A stretch of DNA of 64,000 nucleotides from Glaciihabitans tibetensis (GTDB taxonomy: Bacteria; Actinomycetota; Actinomycetes; Actinomycetales; Microbacteriaceae): contig NZ_PVTL01000004.1 in NCBI RefSeq assembly GCF_003003265.1, positions 248,001 through 312,000 on the forward strand. Reading direction: 5' to 3'. Positions 27,796-36,447 of this stretch are shown one piece after another. Every line of letters begins with the position of its first letter. The stretch's first letter is position 1. Below the pieces are notes generated by a model. That model saw only the letters and a list, made by a program, of their open reading frames with translations, was not told the DNA's origin and searched no databases. Both the position numbers and the translations under genes were made by a program.

Positions 27796-28614
27796 TCAGG
27801 CTGCGGTCATCGCGAACGTGGTGGCGGCGAAATAGAGGCTGCCTCCAATGACCGCCGCCATGAGCAGCAACCAGATCGGAGACGGGATACGCGTGCGCTG
27901 GTAGAGCAGGTAAGCGTCGGAGCTCGCCAGCTCCCGGCGTCGCGAGGTGTGCACGGAGACGACGCCCACAAATGCGCGGACCGAACCCACCATCAACGCG
28001 ACTCCGACCACGAGCAGTGTGTAGCCCTGTACCGTGGGCGAACCGTAGAGCCAGATTGCCGCGCTGGTCGCGCCCGAGATGACAACCACGAGCGCGCCAA
28101 ACCAGTTTCGGATGAACAGCAACGTCAGGGCCACCACGACCGTTCCCGCCACCAGCGCCACATTCTGGTACCCGGTGAGCACGCACCAGAACAGCACGGC
28201 GCCCACCAGTGCCGGGGTCGGATACCCAAAGAATCCCGAGATCACGGTGCCGAGCACGCCCCGCCCGACCGTCCGCGCGGAACCCGCATGATTGCGATGA
28301 ATACGGATGCCACTCACCCGACGACCGCTCAGAAGCGCAGCGAAGGCGTGGCCGAGTTCGTGCACCAGCGTGGTGAACAAACCGAAATATTGCCAGCTGA
28401 ACCGCGGGAGGCTCAGCGCTGCTGCGCCGACGAGAAGAGCGACCATGACGGCGGTTGGCACGTCCAGTGGCTGCGTCCGCCCCAACAGCGCGGGAACGTC
28501 GACGCCGTCGATCGGAAACCCTGCCGTTCGTACCGTGTCAGGCGCGACGGTGGCAACGGCGAACGGACCGGCGGGCAGGATGTTGGTGAGGGAGGCGATG
28601 CCCCAGTATCGCAC
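27796..28614 (-). CDS. M50B-like membrane metallopeptidase
   Basis: 272 aa with about seven hydrophobic segments. The zinc-protease motif HELGH occurs in FTTLVHELGHAFAALLSGRRVSGIRIHRNHAGSA, the pattern of the M50B-like (PF13398-type) family found across actinobacteria. The second metal-ligand motif of classical site-2 proteases is not obvious. Its substrate is unknown; relatives are thought to act in membrane protein turnover. The start GTG 28614 lacks a clear ribosome site, and a later start is possible. It lies 53 bp downstream of the M28 gene in the same direction. Confidence 0.78.
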   Translation of the reverse strand: MRYWGIASLTNILPAGPFAVATVAPDTVRTAGFPIDGVDVPALLGRTQPLDVPTAVMVALLVGAAALSLPRFSWQYFGLFTTLVHELGHAFAALLSGRRVSGIRIHRNHAGSARTVGRGVLGTVISGFFGYPTPALVGAVLFWCVLTGYQNVALVAGTVVVALTLLFIRNWFGALVVVISGATSAAIWLYGSPTVQGYTLLVVGVALMVGSVRAFVGVVSVHTSRRRELASSDAYLLYQRTRIPSPIWLLLMAAVIGGSLYFAATTFAMTAA

Positions 28615-28667
28615 TGCCTGCGCCGTGGCATCCTGAGTGATATCCCGCTCCCGAACGGGCTTGCGCC

Positions 28668-30305
28668 TTAATTACCCGGCGCCACACCGTTGATCGCGGG
28701 GCCGTTCACAGCGGGGCCGTTGGCCACGGGGCCGACGATCGCGGGGCCGGCGATCGCAGAGCCGTCAGTCGCAGAGCCGTCGATCGCGGGGTCGTCGATC
28801 GCCAGCGTGGTCGTCACGAACCCGATGGCCCGTGCCGCCACGTCAAGCACCGCGGGATCGACGTTCGCGAGACGATCGCCCGCCGTGTGGTAGTTCGGAT
28901 CGTGTGGCAGGCCAGCTGTTCCGCCAAACAGCGCGGCCTCTGCTGGTGTTTTGATGCCGTCCGCTCCGGTGAACAGTCCGCCGGAGGGCACTCCGGTGAG
29001 GAGGAACCCGAAGTAGTCGCTTCGCCCGTCAAACGGCGTGTCCACCCACGGCTGGCCGATCGAGTCGAAGTAGTCCGTGAACAACTTCTCAATTCGCAGC
29101 GAACCCGGTGGCACCACGAGAGGGGCAGCATAGCTGGACTGGTTTGCGTCATACACGCCCATGATGTGGTTGGGCGAGCCGACCATGTCGAAATTCAGGT
29201 ACCCCACCATGTGCTCAAGCTCGCTCGGGTCGTTCTGGAGAAGCTCGCCGACGTAGTTGATCGACCCGACCAACCCGACTTCCTCGGCACCCCACCACGC
29301 GAAGCGCATCTGGTTATTCAGTTCGCCGGATTTCGCGAGCACGAGGGCCGTCTCCAGCAGCGCCGCGGATCCCGACCCGTTGTCGTTTATCCCCGCACCG
29401 GCGGGAACGCTGTCGAGATGGGCGCCGGCCATCACGGTGTTGGTGCGGTGCCCGGTGGATGTCTCCGCGAGCACGTTGAAGGTCGGAATACGAGTGGTGC
29501 GCTCAACGATGGTGATCCCGAGAACTGTGCCGGCGGTTGCGGTGAGTGCTGCCGCCTGGGTTCCACTCACCCCGATGGTCGGAATGGTGAGTGCGTCCTG
29601 CTCGCTGAATTCACCGGCGAGTCCGACGTCCGCGGTGTTGGCCACGATGAGGGCGTCGGCGCCCGCCGTTGCCGCGGCCATGGACTTTTCGAGGAAGCTG
29701 CACGCACCAAGGGTGACCAGGGCGATCTCGCCGACAGCGTCGACCCCGGCCCAGTCGCTCGCCCGACATCCCTCCCCGGCCAGATCCACCGGGCGCACGA
29801 TTGTTCCGTCAACGCCGTCCGGGCCGGTGCCGACGGTCGCGCCGAACGGCACGCCCATTGCTGGCGCGGAGGTGATGCCGTCGACTGTCACCGCGTACTT
29901 CAGGATCTCCTGAGAGACAACCTCGAATTCGTCTCTCTTCGTTGTGTAGCCGGCGCCTTGCAACTGCTGTTCGATGTATTGCGCGGTGAGCGCGTAGCCC
30001 GGCGTGCCGAGGGCCCGGCTACCGCCGTGCGCGTCTGCGATCGCTTGAAACTGCTCCAGGTGGCGCATAACCGCCTCGCCCGTGATCGACTGCGCCACAA
30101 CAAGTGGGTCCGCTGGCGGGACAGGTGCGGAGGCCACGGGTGTGGCTGGGTCTGGAGCGGCTGGCACGGGAGTGGCTGGCACCGGAGCGGCTGGGTCTGG
30201 AGCGGCTGCCACCACGGGTGATGCCGCGCCGACCACCCCCGCGACCAGAACCGCAGTTGCAAAACCGAAACCGAATCTGAACCCGCCGCCACGCCGTGTT
30301 CTCAC
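28668..30305 (-). CDS. Secreted M28 aminopeptidase with PA domain
   Basis: About 545 aa, exported (FGFATAVLVAGVVGAASPVVAAA signal). After a Pro/Ala-rich segment and a lead region comes a protease-associated (PA) domain (about 170-260) and the M28 peptidase domain. Metal ligands are visible in GAHLDSVPAG (His), GINDNGSGSAA (Asp), WGAEEVGLVGS (Glu-Glu), LNFDMVGSPN (Asp) and PNYHTAGD (His). It should remove N-terminal residues from extracellular peptides. The start is GTG 30305 with GAGGTG upstream, and the signal peptide begins there. The C-terminal 35 residues are repetitive (AIDGS/AIAGP/AVNGP), encoded by a 15-bp DNA repeat. Confidence 0.9.
   Translation of the reverse strand: MRTRRGGGFRFGFGFATAVLVAGVVGAASPVVAAAPDPAAPVPATPVPAAPDPATPVASAPVPPADPLVVAQSITGEAVMRHLEQFQAIADAHGGSRALGTPGYALTAQYIEQQLQGAGYTTKRDEFEVVSQEILKYAVTVDGITSAPAMGVPFGATVGTGPDGVDGTIVRPVDLAGEGCRASDWAGVDAVGEIALVTLGACSFLEKSMAAATAGADALIVANTADVGLAGEFSEQDALTIPTIGVSGTQAAALTATAGTVLGITIVERTTRIPTFNVLAETSTGHRTNTVMAGAHLDSVPAGAGINDNGSGSAALLETALVLAKSGELNNQMRFAWWGAEEVGLVGSINYVGELLQNDPSELEHMVGYLNFDMVGSPNHIMGVYDANQSSYAAPLVVPPGSLRIEKLFTDYFDSIGQPWVDTPFDGRSDYFGFLLTGVPSGGLFTGADGIKTPAEAALFGGTAGLPHDPNYHTAGDRLANVDPAVLDVAARAIGFVTTTLAIDDPAIDGSATDGSAIAGPAIVGPVANGPAVNGPAINGVAPGN
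28692..28796. repeat. 15-bp in-frame repeat in the M28 peptidase 3' end
   Basis: Seven units of a 15-bp repeat (GATCGCGGGGCCGTT-like) encode five-residue repeats at the C-terminus of the peptidase. Because the unit is a multiple of three, copy-number change would lengthen or shorten the tail without a frameshift. Confidence 0.85.
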
Positions 30306-30518
30306 GTTCACCTCACCCTGTCCGAACTTGCTTCCGGTCGTCTCGCCGTTGGGGCCACCGTAACGAGCCACTCGCGCCGCCAACAGGGCTGGCAATTGGC
30401 ACTTTTCCGCCGTATCCCGCCCTCGAAGACCGTTTTATCGGGCAGACTGGAACCACCCGAACGACCGGCATCATTCCGCTGCCGCCGACCGTGTCGGCGG
30501 TTCTGGAGCGGGGGCGAC

Positions 30519-31451
30519 ATGGATGAATTGCACGGCGCGGCTAGCCAAGAACGCCAGCCCCATAGCAGCAGCCCCCACCGCAATCGACCCCACCGCAATC
30601 GCCGCTGGATCATTGCTGTGGCCGCCGTTCTCGCGCTCAGCGTCGGTGGCGGTGCCGGTTTCGTCGGCCTCAGCGCGGCCAGAAGCGCGGCACAATCGGT
30701 GTTTGACACGCAGTACGCGGAGTTTTTGAGCACCAGGGCCGACGCCGGGGACGCGTTCGACTCTGCACAGTCCGCGCTGGAGAGCGCCAAAACGACCCTC
30801 GCGGACAGCGAAGGGAAGGTGCTCACGGAAGACTCCCGAACAGCGTTGGCCGACGCAATCACCGCCGCGGAGAGTCGTGTGAAGGACGCAGCGGGCGAAT
30901 TGACTGCGACCAGCGAGCGCGCGGAAGCCGCCGCTTTCGTTGAGGTTGGCGTGCTGGACTCGGGATCAGGACTCCGCGAGAGCGCCGCCACGTTGGCTTC
31001 TCTGAGCCTCACGACCGTGACCGATGTATCGACCGTCGCTGATCAACTGGCCGGTCCGGTGGCAGCGGTCACCGCCGCAATGGCTGTTTGGCAGAGCGAG
31101 CAGGACCGCATCCTCCGAGAGAGGTATACCAACCATGTGCACGCGGTCGGGTGGATCCCCGAACTGGACGAATGCAAGGGATCGGTTGACCTGACCGCGC
31201 ATTACGGCACCCCCGCTATCGCTGAACACTGGTCGTGCGGCGGCAAGAACTTTCCGGACGAACCGGGCACAATCATCACCCTGACGGGAGAACGCGCCGG
31301 CACCTACCGGGTAGATGGGATCGTGATGATGTTGAACCAACGCCGTGCAACCGTCGCCGACATCCCCCATGGATACGATCTCATTTACCAGACCTGCCAG
31401 AACGGACAGTCGTCGACGATGTCGCTGACGGCGCTCACCAAACTCGACTGA
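30519..31451 (+). CDS. One-TM protein with extracytoplasmic helical domain
   Basis: 310 aa. A basic N-terminus (HRNRPHRNRRW) precedes one transmembrane helix (IIAVAAVLALSVGGGAGFVGL), then a long Ala/Ser/Glu-rich helical, probably coiled-coil region (about 55-200), and a C-terminal domain with Cys residues (DECKGS, WSCGG, YQTCQN) that could form disulfides outside the cell. The ATG at 30519 follows GGAG and a G-run. I do not recognise a family. It converges on the VOC gene and is divergent from the M28 gene. Confidence 0.7.
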   Translation: MDELHGAASQERQPHSSSPHRNRPHRNRRWIIAVAAVLALSVGGGAGFVGLSAARSAAQSVFDTQYAEFLSTRADAGDAFDSAQSALESAKTTLADSEGKVLTEDSRTALADAITAAESRVKDAAGELTATSERAEAAAFVEVGVLDSGSGLRESAATLASLSLTTVTDVSTVADQLAGPVAAVTAAMAVWQSEQDRILRERYTNHVHAVGWIPELDECKGSVDLTAHYGTPAIAEHWSCGGKNFPDEPGTIITLTGERAGTYRVDGIVMMLNQRRATVADIPHGYDLIYQTCQNGQSSTMSLTALTKLD

Positions 31452-31458
31452 CCGCGGG

Positions 31459-31935
31459 CTATCCCGCGTCAGCGGCGGCCTGAAGCTGGGCGATGTCAAG
31501 CTTCGTCATCTGCAGCATCGCCTGCATCACCCGACCCGCCCGGGCCGGATCGGGATCGGACAGCAGCTGTCCGAGAATCGGCGGCACGATTTGCCACGAC
31601 AGTCCGAACTTGTCTTTGAGCCAGCCGCACTGGGAGGGCGCTCCGCCGTCGGCGGTGAGCTTGTTCCACAGCTCGTCGATCTCCGGCTGGGTCGGGGCGT
31701 CAACGAGGAACGAGACGGCCTCGGTGAAGCTGAACGCCGGACCGCCGTTGAGCGCGGAGAAGCGTTGGTCTCCAATCTGGAAGGTCACGGTGAGGGCGGT
31801 GCCCGCCGGTACCGGCCCACCCTCGCCGTATCGCGAGATGTCGAGTATTTTCGCATCGTCGAACACTGAGACGTAGAATTCGGCGGCCTCTTCCGCCTGT
31901 GTGTCAAACCAGAGATACGGGGTGATTGTCGGCAT
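31459..31935 (-). CDS. VOC-superfamily protein (PhnB-like)
   Basis: 158 aa of the PhnB/3-demethylubiquinone-methyltransferase-like type of the vicinal-oxygen-chelate fold: it starts MPTITPYLWFDTQAEEAAEFYVSVF and contains FSALNGGPAFSFTEAVSFLV and CGWLKDKFGLSWQIVP, all family-typical. ATG 31935 has AGGAGC 6 bp upstream; the longer frame adds only an unrelated ten residues. Despite database labels it has no methyltransferase fold. Most relatives have no known substrate. Confidence 0.85.
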   Translation of the reverse strand: MPTITPYLWFDTQAEEAAEFYVSVFDDAKILDISRYGEGGPVPAGTALTVTFQIGDQRFSALNGGPAFSFTEAVSFLVDAPTQPEIDELWNKLTADGGAPSQCGWLKDKFGLSWQIVPPILGQLLSDPDPARAGRVMQAMLQMTKLDIAQLQAAADAG

Positions 31936-32026
31936 GGCGCGCTCCTGCAGGGCTCGGTGGTGCACTGGGTCGTGGGGTGCTTTCCCGCCATGGTAGGAGC
32001 GCCAACCGTCACGAACAACGCCCCCT

Positions 32027-32093
32027 GGTTCAGGATCGTGGTTCAGGAGCGTGGTTCACGACTGCGATTCAGGACCTGCGATTCAGGACCGTC
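32027..32093. repeat. 13-14-bp degenerate tandem repeat
   Basis: Five units of GGTTCAGGATCGT / GATTCAGGACCTGC type end four bases before the stop codon of the MFS gene. The remainder of the 160-bp gap to the VOC start shows nothing else. Confidence 0.75.
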
Positions 32094-32096
32094 GAT

Positions 32097-33395
32097 TTAT
32101 GACGTGGATGCCGTGGTGATGAAGCGCCGCGCGAACAGCACCACGGGGATCAGCAACGCGAGCGGGATCAGGAACCCCGTCGCAAGGCCCGGACCCTCCG
32201 CGAGCAGCCCGACCAGGACGGCTCCGAGTACCGCGCCCGCGTAGTTGAACAGGTTTACCCGGGCGATGATCTCGTCGCTGCGTTCCGGGTCAAGTTCGCC
32301 CGCCGCGCTGAAAGCGAGCGGCACGAGGGCGCCCACCCCGAATCCCGCGAGAGCGAAACCGAAGACCGCTGCCCAGACCGACGGCACAGCAGCCACCAGC
32401 GCGAGCCCGACCATCGCGAGGAGCGCGGTCGCGATGGCGAGCACAACCCGGCCGTACCGCCGCACCACACGGTCGGCGCCGAGGCGGGTGACCAGAATGG
32501 CAGCCTGGTAGGCGGCGTAGCCCAGCGGCGCGACCGCGGCGGAGCTGAGCAGCACGTCGTGCAGGTAGACGGTGCTCCAGGTGCTCACGGCCGAGTCGAC
32601 CACGAATGCGGCAAGCACCACGAGGCCGAACACCGCAATGCCCCGCCGCGGCAGGGGTGGTCGTCGAATCAGCACCACGCCGTTCGCTGCGCCGTTCGCT
32701 GCGCCGCTCGCTGCAGCCGAGGCGGATGCCGCTGCGCTCCCGTCTGCGGCCGACGCAGCACCCTGCACTCCGGTCAGGCGCGCATCAAACCAGCCGCGGC
32801 ACACCAGTGATACCGCCAGGGCAACAACGGCGGCCGCGACCAGCGCAACGCTTGCGCCGAGCGCGCTCTCCGGCAGCGCACTCCCGGAGAGCACAGACAT
32901 CAGCAATGCACCGACGATGGCTGCAGCGGTGTAGCAGGCGAAGAAACCCGCCATTACCGACGCGCCGAACCGCCTCTGGACGAGCACCCCCTGCATCGCA
33001 CCGGCGGCATCCACCATTCCCAGCCCAACGCCGTACACGGCGAAGGCGGCCACGAACACGGGCAAGGCGACCGGCGCCGCGATGCCGGCCAACGCGACGG
33101 TCTGCAGGATCAGTCCGAGCGCCAGTGCCGTTCCACTGCCGCTGCGGGCCGCAAGACGATCTGCGCAGACGGATCCGGCGGCTGCGGCGATGCACACCAG
33201 GAGGATGATGAGCGACACCGCGGTGTCATCGATCGCCTGCCTTCCCTTGAGCGCGGGCAGGGCGGTGACAACAACGGCGTACCCCAGGCCCTGCGCAGCG
33301 TAGGCAGCGCTCACCGCGAGGCGGGTGCGGCGGAGCGATACGACCCCGCTCGCACTTTTACCGGGCAGGCGCACCCGCGGCGACGCCGGGCTCAC
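32097..33395 (-). CDS. MFS transporter
   Basis: 432 aa with about twelve hydrophobic segments in two halves joined by an Ala/Ser-rich cytoplasmic loop (about 205-240, AASAADGSAAASASAAASG). The segment DRLAARSGSGTALALGLILQ after helix 2 resembles the MFS loop motif. The GTG start at 33395 overlaps the TGA stop of the aminotransferase gene (GTGA), showing translational coupling. It is therefore the last gene of the SCP2-aminotransferase-MFS operon and is likely to import or export that pathway's substrate or product. Substrate unknown. Confidence 0.85.
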   Translation of the reverse strand: MSPASPRVRLPGKSASGVVSLRRTRLAVSAAYAAQGLGYAVVVTALPALKGRQAIDDTAVSLIILLVCIAAAAGSVCADRLAARSGSGTALALGLILQTVALAGIAAPVALPVFVAAFAVYGVGLGMVDAAGAMQGVLVQRRFGASVMAGFFACYTAAAIVGALLMSVLSGSALPESALGASVALVAAAVVALAVSLVCRGWFDARLTGVQGAASAADGSAAASASAAASGAANGAANGVVLIRRPPLPRRGIAVFGLVVLAAFVVDSAVSTWSTVYLHDVLLSSAAVAPLGYAAYQAAILVTRLGADRVVRRYGRVVLAIATALLAMVGLALVAAVPSVWAAVFGFALAGFGVGALVPLAFSAAGELDPERSDEIIARVNLFNYAGAVLGAVLVGLLAEGPGLATGFLIPLALLIPVVLFARRFITTASTS

Positions 33396-34660
33396 GCCGT
33401 CGCCACCAGTTCGGGGTGCCGGGCGCGCACGATCCCGAACGCCTCGTGAGCGATCTCGAGGGTGTGGTTGATGTCGGTCCGGGTAAGCGCGGCGTTCATG
33501 AAGTGGTTGTGGTGCGAGGTGAAGAACACTCCGCGTTGCACACATTCCGCCACCCACTCCTGGTGCAGCATCAGCGAATCGTCGTCGGCGATCCTCAGGT
33601 AGAAGAGCGCAGGTGCGCCGGAGGTGATCAGGGTGAATCCGTTTTCGGCAGCCGCAGAAACCAGCCCGGTGGTCAGCTCGGTGCCCAGTCGCGCAAACTG
33701 CGCGGGAGCGTCGAGCTCTTTCAGTTTGGTAACTGTGGCAATGCCCGCGGCGAAGGGCACCGCGCTCATCCAGTAGCTGCCGGTGTAGCTCAGGCTGCTG
33801 ACGGTGTCTTTCAGCGACTCGGTTCCGCAGAGCGCCGACACGTTGTAGCCGTTCGCGAGGGCCTTGCAGAAGCAGATCAGGTCGGCCTTGAAGCCGAAGA
33901 AGTGATCGGATCCGGCGAGGTCAAGCCGGAAGCCGGCGCGCACATCGTCGATGATCAACACGATGCCGTGGCTGTCGCAGAGCGCACGCACTGCCTGCCA
34001 GTATCCCGCAGCCGGGAGGGCGTTATCGACGAAGTTGCCGTGCATATAGGGCTGCGCGATGAGGCCGGCAATTTGCCCGCGGTTCTCCGAGAGCAGCCGC
34101 TCCAGCGCCGGGAGGTTGTTGAAGTCGACGTAGAGGTTGTTCGCGACCTCCTCCTCGAGAACCCCCGGGTAATCCAGCTTCTGCGTCCAGGGGGCGACTC
34201 CGTGATAGAAGCCTTTGATGAACACAATCTTCTTCCGTCGGGTCGCCGCTCTCGCGGTCATCACCGCGAGAGTGGTGACATCCCCTCCGTTCTTCGCGAA
34301 AAACGCCCAGTCGGCGCTGGCGACCGTGTCGACGAGCAGTTCGGCGAACTCGACCATGATCGTCGACGGAATGGTGGCCACATCTTCGAGTGCGCGTTGC
34401 GCGGATGCCGCGGCCTCCACGTCCGGATCGCCATACCCGAGCACGTTGGGTCCGTAGCCGCACATGTAGTCGATGTATTCGTTTCCATCCACGTCCCAGA
34501 ACCGGCTGCCCTCCGCCCGCGCGGAGAAGAGCGGGTAGGACGACTGGGGAATGTAGCATCCCTCGGTGGGACCCTGATGGCCGTAGATGCCTGAGGGGAT
34601 GACTTTCAGTGCCCGGTCGAATGCCGCGCGGCTGTTGGTGTACTGGTAAGGCGTTGTCAT
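33392..34660 (-). CDS. Class III PLP-dependent aminotransferase (glutamate-1-semialdehyde aminomutase-like)
   Basis: 422 aa of the subgroup II (class III) aminotransferase fold. PLP-binding Asp in LIIDDVRAGFRLD and the Schiff-base lysine Lys266 in CFCKALANGYN are present, with DVDGNEYIDYMCGYGPNVLGYGDP near the N-terminus, as in GSA aminomutases. No other haem gene is nearby, and the motif differs (IIDDVRAGF instead of the hemL IFDEVMTGF), so a role in secondary or specialised metabolism is more likely than haem synthesis. ATG 34660 lies 2 bp after the stop of the SCP2-like gene, whose last codons contain its GGGAG ribosome site. Coupled to the MFS gene downstream. Confidence 0.85.
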   Translation of the reverse strand: MTTPYQYTNSRAAFDRALKVIPSGIYGHQGPTEGCYIPQSSYPLFSARAEGSRFWDVDGNEYIDYMCGYGPNVLGYGDPDVEAAASAQRALEDVATIPSTIMVEFAELLVDTVASADWAFFAKNGGDVTTLAVMTARAATRRKKIVFIKGFYHGVAPWTQKLDYPGVLEEEVANNLYVDFNNLPALERLLSENRGQIAGLIAQPYMHGNFVDNALPAAGYWQAVRALCDSHGIVLIIDDVRAGFRLDLAGSDHFFGFKADLICFCKALANGYNVSALCGTESLKDTVSSLSYTGSYWMSAVPFAAGIATVTKLKELDAPAQFARLGTELTTGLVSAAAENGFTLITSGAPALFYLRIADDDSLMLHQEWVAECVQRGVFFTSHHNHFMNAALTRTDINHTLEIAHEAFGIVRARHPELVATA

Positions 34661-34662
34661 GT

Positions 34663-35439
34663 TCACTTGCTCCCGAGATAGTGACCGACGCGGTCGAGGA
34701 TACGGTTGACGTTGTCGACCATCGCGATATACCCGCGCATCGACAAGCGACCATCGCTGATACACACCACCGCGCTGAGGTCGCCGGAGAGTATCCCGCC
34801 CGCGACTTCGAGGCTGGAGAACGTCAGCACGCCGCGTGGAGACGGTGACGGCGTGGCGACAAACGTGGCGTGGTGATCGCGCATTCGGAGGTGATAGGCG
34901 AGGGCGCCGGTCACCTCGAGCGCGACGTCTCCGTCCGGAGTGTTGTGTGCGCTGAACTTGCCGCTGCGGTCTTCATTGGCCACCTGCGCCAGGGCGGACG
35001 CCGCGACATGCATCGTCAGAATGATGCTGGTTTCGCGACGCTCCGGGTCGGCGAGAAACTCGTCGGTCGGCTGAAGATAGCGACCGAGCAGGTCGGTCAG
35101 CGGGCTGAAGACCGCGGTGAGGAACCGCAGCTGCGCGGGCAGTCCCCACGGGATCGGCTGGGCGGTGCCGGCAATGACCCGGTTGAAATGTGTGACCGAA
35201 GTGAAGGCGAGTGAAACGGCCGAGGCCCCCGGTGCGCTGCCAAGCCGCACGTCGTTCCGGGTGAATGTAAGCGATTCACGTGGTCCTCCGGCCACCCGGA
35301 ACGCAATCGTTGTGGGATGTTTTACGCCGGCAAGGATTGATTTTGCTTCGGGAACCAGCTCGGCCAGCAGCGGGAGCGTCCCCAGGACCGAATACATGTT
35401 GATGTAGGCGGTGACGCGTGGATCCGTTTCAGTGAGCAT
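34663..35439 (-). CDS. SCP2-like sterol/lipid-binding-fold protein
   Basis: 258 aa. The segment KHPTTIAFRVAGGPRESLTFTRNDVRLGSAPGASAVSLAFTSVTHFNRVI resembles the SCP2 sterol-carrier fold, with a later region (ILTMHVAASALAQVANEDRSGKFSAHNTPDGDVALEV) and a C-terminal section ISDGRLSMRGYIAMVDNVNRILDRVG. No signal peptide or membrane helix is evident, so it is probably cytoplasmic and binds a hydrophobic ligand. It starts the tight three-gene operon and lies downstream of tetR across a repeat array. The family call is tentative; the ligand is unknown. Confidence 0.6.
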   Translation of the reverse strand: MLTETDPRVTAYINMYSVLGTLPLLAELVPEAKSILAGVKHPTTIAFRVAGGPRESLTFTRNDVRLGSAPGASAVSLAFTSVTHFNRVIAGTAQPIPWGLPAQLRFLTAVFSPLTDLLGRYLQPTDEFLADPERRETSIILTMHVAASALAQVANEDRSGKFSAHNTPDGDVALEVTGALAYHLRMRDHHATFVATPSPSPRGVLTFSSLEVAGGILSGDLSAVVCISDGRLSMRGYIAMVDNVNRILDRVGHYLGSK

Positions 35440-35524
35440 CAGCGACTCTCCGTCGCGGGATGGGACGAAAACGTGGGCGGTTCAGTCGGCACGGGCGAAT
35501 CCTTCTGTCGTGGACGGTGCGATG

Positions 35525-35599
35525 GAGGGTCAGGCGGGCGAGGGTCAGGCGGGAGAGGGTCAGGCGGGAGAGGGTCAGGCGGCGGAGGGTCAGGCGGAG
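35525..35599. repeat. 15-bp tandem repeat between tetR and the SCP2-like gene
   Basis: Five contiguous units of GAGGGTCAGGCGGGC with changes in the last three bases; related GGGTCAGGCG sequence continues to the tetR stop. It accounts for most of the 196-bp gap. Confidence 0.88.
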
Positions 35600-35635
35600 G
35601 TAGACGGGAGCGATGGTGGGTCAGGCGTAGGTTGA

Positions 35636-36412
35636 TCAGGCGGAATTAGACGGCGCGGCGGCGAGCGCCGCGAGCGCCGCTGCCGCGAGAGCTGCCGACC
35701 GCCGAGCCGCCGCACCGTCGCGGTCGGCGAGCCACGTGGTGGTGATCCCGTCGAGCACAACCACCAGGAGCCGGGCGGCTTCTGCCAACGGCACGGTGAT
35801 TTCCTGGGCGGCGGCGACGCTCGCCAGCTGCAGCAGGTGCTCGGCCGAGCGATAGTAGGCCCGGTACTGCCCGGTGGCCCCGGCCACAGACTCGCGGCGG
35901 CGTGTTGCCCAGAGGTGCAGCTCGAGCAGCGCCTGCTCACGCTCGGGATGCGCCTCCAGAATCTCGATGTAACGCTCAATGCCGCGCAGCAGCACGGTGT
36001 GCAACTGCGGGCGCGTGCCCCCGGTGACCAGGGTTGCTTCTGCGGCCATCCTCTCGTCGCCGGTCACGCGCTCAATCACCGCTTCGAGCAGGGCGTCGCG
36101 GGACTCGAACGCATAGTGGAAGCTCCCGAGCGACATCCCGGCCTCCGCGACGATCGCCCGAGTGGTGCTGGCGGCAAGGCCGTCCCTCGCGATCACCACA
36201 ATTGCAGATTCGATGAGGATGTCGCGGCGGCCTGCCACCGGCATGCGACGCACGGGCGCGGCGGCGTTCACCGGCACTCCGGCGTTCACCGACATCCCGG
36301 CGTTCACCGACATCCCGGCGTTCACCGGCACTCCGGCATCCACAGGCACTTCAGGGTTCACATGCACTCCAGCATCCGCGGGCACTCCAGCGTTCATAGG
36401 CACCGCGTTCAA
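35636..36412 (-). CDS. TetR-family transcriptional regulator
   Basis: A TetR helix-turn-helix domain starts at about GRRDILIESAIVVIARDGLAASTTRAIVAEAGMSLGSFHYAFESRDALLEAVIERVTGDERM, followed by a helical ligand-binding domain rich in Ala. The first 55 residues are a repeat of the type VPVNAG/MSVNAG encoded by eight 18-bp units, which is unusual for this family. Possible starts are TTG 36412, GTG 36403 and ATG 36397; a start after the repeat is also possible, so the N-terminus is uncertain. A perfect palindrome 35 bp upstream is the likely operator. It probably represses itself and the operon downstream. Confidence 0.85.
   Translation of the reverse strand: MNAVPMNAGVPADAGVHVNPEVPVDAGVPVNAGMSVNAGMSVNAGVPVNAAAPVRRMPVAGRRDILIESAIVVIARDGLAASTTRAIVAEAGMSLGSFHYAFESRDALLEAVIERVTGDERMAAEATLVTGGTRPQLHTVLLRGIERYIEILEAHPEREQALLELHLWATRRRESVAGATGQYRAYYRSAEHLLQLASVAAAQEITVPLAEAARLLVVVLDGITTTWLADRDGAAARRSAALAAAALAALAAAPSNSA
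36264..36407. repeat. 18-bp repeat (8 units) in the 5' part of tetR
   Basis: Eight contiguous 18-bp units (GCGTTCACCGGCACTCCG-like on the plus strand) keep the reading frame and encode six-residue repeats at the start of the TetR protein, or form its leader if translation starts later. Confidence 0.9.
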
Positions 36413-36447
36413 TCCCGGGACCCACGCGATCGAGTGGGTCGAGCGAC

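Noticed and set aside
31459..31935. 3-demethylubiquinone 3-methyltransferase function
   Set aside because: The protein is a small VOC-fold protein without a methyltransferase motif; the name is a database carry-over.
35525..35599. Possible coding repeat (EGQAG units) on the plus strand
   Set aside because: It is an artefact of a 15-bp repeat lying between two minus-strand genes; there is no supported start or protein.
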